Made by a program: the position numbers and the translations under genes. The notes beneath the pieces were generated by a model. That model ran no database searches. It had not been told where the DNA came from and saw nothing but the letters and a program-made list of their open reading frames with translations. 64,000 nucleotides of DNA. Source: Paenibacillus thermotolerans (GTDB lineage Bacteria; Bacillota; Bacilli; Paenibacillales; YIM-B00363). This document shows positions 61,800 to 64,000 of this stretch, piece after piece (position 1 is the stretch's first letter; each line of letters begins with the position of its first letter). The stretch covers positions 18,396 to 82,395 of the forward strand of contig NZ_JAQZSG010000026.1 of the NCBI RefSeq assembly GCF_028745515.1, in the 5' to 3' direction.

Positions 61800-62778
61800 A
61801 TGGCGACTTTAGAAAAAACAAAATTGACCGGAACGGAAATGGGAAAACTATGGGCAACTTACGTTTCAAATACAATGGCAATATGCGTACTGGCCCATTA
61901 TCTTAAACTCGTTGACGACACGAAGATCAAACAAATTTTGGAGTATGCTTTTGGCTTATGCAAAGACATTATTGGAGAAATTGAAACGATATTCAACGAA
62001 GCGGATTTTCCGATCCCGTTGGGATTTACGGATCGCGATGTGAACTTGGAAGCGCCGAGACTGTTTCAGGATGAGTTTTATCTTCATTATTTACAATATT
62101 CGGGAAAAGCGGGAATGAGTATTTACAGCGTAGCCATTCCGTTGGTGACGAGAAAAGATATACGGGAATTTTACACCCGCATTCTGAACGATACGATCAA
62201 ATTAGCTGCGGCTGTTAATGATACCTTGGCGCTGAAAGGCCAGCTAATGAACGACCCGGTCATTCCGTCTCCAAGCAAAGTTCGTTTTGTCCACAATCAA
62301 AGTTTTTTAAAGGGCTTTTTTGGAGATGTCCGCCCGCTGCATGGGTTAGAAATTGCCCATCTTACCGGAGCCATTCATAACGATGTCGCTTATTATCGGC
62401 TTTAGTCAAGGAGCTAGACGGGAGGAAGTAAGAAAGTATTTGGAACGCGGGAAGGATATGAATCAAAAGCATATTGAAATGCTTTCGGACAAGTTAACGA
62501 AAGATCATTTGCCTTCGCCGTCACTTATAGACCATCTGGTCACTCCGTCTGCCGTACCTCCATACTCCGATAAGCTTATGATTTTTCATAAAATCGACAT
62601 GTTCTCCATGAAGATCAGGGAATACGCCAATGGCGCATCTCTGAACGGCAGAAAAGATATCGGCGCCTTGTTTGCAAAATGTCAAATGGATGTCTCCCTA
62701 TACGTGGAAGATGGAGCGAATTTGATGATTGAACAGGGGTGGTTGGAGCAGCCGCCGGAAGCTGTGGACCGGGACTGA
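61800..62778 (+). pseudogene. DUF3231 family protein, frameshifted
   Basis: This is a two-domain DUF3231 protein, helical and ferritin-like in pattern, usually of about 330 residues and common in Bacillales. The first frame runs from ATG 61800 (TKLTGTEMGKLWATYVSNT, ISPL-like FNEADFPIPLGF, GMSIYSVAI) to HLTGAIHNDVA and then stops at 62405. The homologous continuation LIIGFSQGARREEVRKYLERGKDM (parts) is in another frame up to 62778. Joining the frames needs a 2-base deletion near 62385, for example loss of one GC from GATGTCGCGCTTATT. The restored protein would have about 326 residues, normal for the family. A pseudogene or a sequencing error. Its function is unknown; it may be linked to stress or sporulation. 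Confidence 0.8.
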
Positions 62779-62791
62779 TGTCAAATTCGGA

Positions 62792-62815
62792 GGGAAAGGT
62801 CATCTGACCTTCCCC
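62792..62815. terminator. hairpin between convergent genes
   Basis: GGGAAAGGTCA pairs with TGACCTTCCC across a TC loop, with one bulge. T/A tracts are weak, so this is a possible terminator for the DUF3231 gene or dgoD. Confidence 0.5.
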
Positions 62816-62849
62816 TTATGCGTTCATCTGTTTTGGAACGGTTTCGCGC

Positions 62850-63998
62850 CTACCATTCGGCAACCGACCCGTCATTGTGGCGCCAAACCGGATTTCTCCA
62901 ACGGTGTCCTTCTTTAGCCATTTGCCTTACGTATTCCTCATTCATTTCGATACCCAGACCCGGTCCCTGCGGAATCCTTACATACCCATCCTTATATTCA
63001 AACACGCTAGGATCTGCTAGGTAATCAAGCACGTCATTTCCTTTGTTATAATGGATTCCCAAACTTTGCTCTTGAATAAATGCGTTATAGGCCGTTGCAT
63101 CAACTTGTAAACAAGCGGCTAAAGCGATGGGCCCTAATGGGCAGTGAGGTGCCAAAGCTACGTCATAAGCTTCAGCCATCGAAGCAATCTTCTTGCATTC
63201 CGTAATTCCTCCGGCATGAGACAGGTCGGGCTGAATAATATCGACATACCCGTCATGAAGCAGCTTTTTGAAGTCCCAGCGGGAATACATGCGTTCTCCG
63301 GTTGCGATCGGTGTAGTCGTATGTGCGGCAATTTCTCTTAAAGCCTCATTATGTTCGGGTAGAACAGGCTCCTCGATAAACAGTAAGCGATATGGTTCCA
63401 GCTCTTTAGCCAAAACCTTTGCCATCGGTTTATGGACTCGGCCGTGAAAATCGACGCCGATGCCAAAATAATTACCGACCGCTTCTCGAATTGCGGCCAC
63501 TCTTTGAATAACTTGGTCTATCTTTTCAAACGAATCGATGAATTGCATTTCTTCCGTTGCATTCATTTTGACGGCTGTAAATCCGGCCGTTTTTTTCTCC
63601 AATGCCGCAAGACCGACGTCGCTTGGACGGTCTCCGCCGATCCAAGAATAAACTTTCATAGAATCGCGGCAGGCGCCTCCTAAGAGCTGGTAGACTGGGG
63701 TATTGTAATACTTACCTTTAATATCCCATAGTGCTTGGTCGATTCCCGATATGGCACTCATGAGAATCGGCCCCCCGCGATAAAAGCTTCCTCTATACAT
63801 GACCTGCCAATGATCTTCTATACGAAGCGGATCTTTTCCCAATAATAGATCCATTAATTCTTCTACGGCCGTCTTCACGGTTTCCGCTTTCCCTTCCACG
63901 ACCGGTTCGCCCCAACCGGCAAGTCCTTCATCGGTAGTTATTTTAAGAAACAGCCAACGAGGCGGCACGATGAAAGTTTCGTAGCTTACAATTTTCAT
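62850..63998 (-). CDS. dgoD: galactonate-dehydratase-type enolase-superfamily enzyme
   Basis: This complete 382-residue protein is of the mandelate racemase/muconate-lactonising branch, DgoD type. It converts D-galactonate to 2-keto-3-deoxygalactonate in the characterised enzyme. Active-site parts are visible: D-x-H in [15 protein letters not shown], Glu in [10 protein letters not shown], Glu in [10 protein letters not shown] and His in [14 protein letters not shown]. The N-terminal capping domain is [18 protein letters not shown] with [16 protein letters not shown]. The DFHGR motif is shared by galactonate dehydratases and close relatives. ATG is at 63996-63998, almost at the window edge, so its ribosome site and operon partners lie outside. 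Other sugar acids remain possible. Confidence 0.85.
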   Translation of the reverse strand: MKIVSYETFIVPPRWLFLKITTDEGLAGWGEPVVEGKAETVKTAVEELMDLLLGKDPLRIEDHWQVMYRGSFYRGGPILMSAISGIDQALWDIKGKYYNTPVYQLLGGACRDSMKVYSWIGGDRPSDVGLAALEKKTAGFTAVKMNATEEMQFIDSFEKIDQVIQRVAAIREAVGNYFGIGVDFHGRVHKPMAKVLAKELEPYRLLFIEEPVLPEHNEALREIAAHTTTPIATGERMYSRWDFKKLLHDGYVDIIQPDLSHAGGITECKKIASMAEAYDVALAPHCPLGPIALAACLQVDATAYNAFIQEQSLGIHYNKGNDVLDYLADPSVFEYKDGYVRIPQGPGLGIEMNEEYVRQMAKEGHRWRNPVWRHNDGSVAEW

Positions 63999-64000
63999 CC

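Overview
The window looks like chromosome from a Paenibacillaceae-type Firmicute (Paenibacillus, Cohnella or a relative). Reasons: strong AGGAGG-type ribosome sites with many TTG and GTG starts; a BdbC/BdbD disulfide pair; a YesM/YesN two-component system beside LplB/YtcP-type sugar ABC genes; an ECF transporter; DUF3231 and CD3324-family proteins; a catabolite-control (cre) sequence; and many sugar-acid and glycoside genes. This assignment is inference. No rRNA, tRNA, phage, transposase or CRISPR was seen.

Layout. 1-3.3 kb: terminator of an upstream unit, a frameshifted sugar-phosphate isomerase, a pirin behind an MhqR-like operator, and a PhyH dioxygenase. 3.4-8 kb: a complete ECF transporter (two ATPases, EcfT, an S protein of unknown substrate) followed by a PQQ-glucose-dehydrogenase-like beta-propeller. 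8-9.3 kb: bdbD-bdbC. 9.3-12.6 kb: dispersed repeats, then a promoter, a c-di-GMP-I riboswitch with terminator/antiterminator, and an exported beta-propeller/MORN protein. 12.6-25.1 kb: hexuronate block with an AraC regulator, beta-glucuronidase, glucuronide transporter, a divergent LacI regulator and a tightly coupled operon (LarA-family protein, gluconate kinase, SDR, 6-phosphogluconate dehydrogenase, uronate isomerase). 25.2-35.4 kb: two-component system, oligosaccharide ABC transporter, two Gfo/Idh/MocA dehydrogenases and a TIM-barrel epimerase. 35.4-38 kb: a drug-type MFS pump, a repeat patch and a nonsense-mutated SDR. 38.3-47.3 kb: a large GHL10 surface hydrolase, then an operon of DSD/D-threonine-aldolase-type PLP enzyme, RidA, BadF-type kinase, GH4 glycosidase and MFS transporter. 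47.4-54.8 kb: GntR regulator, hydroxyacid dehydrogenase, DeoR regulator, EamA transporter, two tandem metallophosphoesterases and a GH31 enzyme. 55-64 kb: small stand-alone genes, a beta-lactamase-type hydrolase, a TetR-controlled pump/hydrolase pair, a frameshifted DUF3231 gene and a galactonate-dehydratase-type enolase.

How the genes may work together. The most interesting reading is the uronate operon at 18.6-25.1 kb. It lacks mannonate dehydratase, KDG kinase and KDPG aldolase. It does carry the steps glucuronate to fructuronate (UxaC), fructuronate to mannonate (SDR), mannonate to gluconate (LarA-family C2 epimerase), gluconate to 6-phosphogluconate (kinase) and then ribulose 5-phosphate (6PGDH). 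That would send host or plant glucuronides into the pentose phosphate pathway by a nickel-type epimerase instead of the usual Ashwell route. Also notable: a riboswitch-controlled surface protein; a GntR regulator whose paired operators recur 6 kb apart; face-to-face divergent promoters sharing one -10 region under a TetR operator; and three genes broken by single small mutations.
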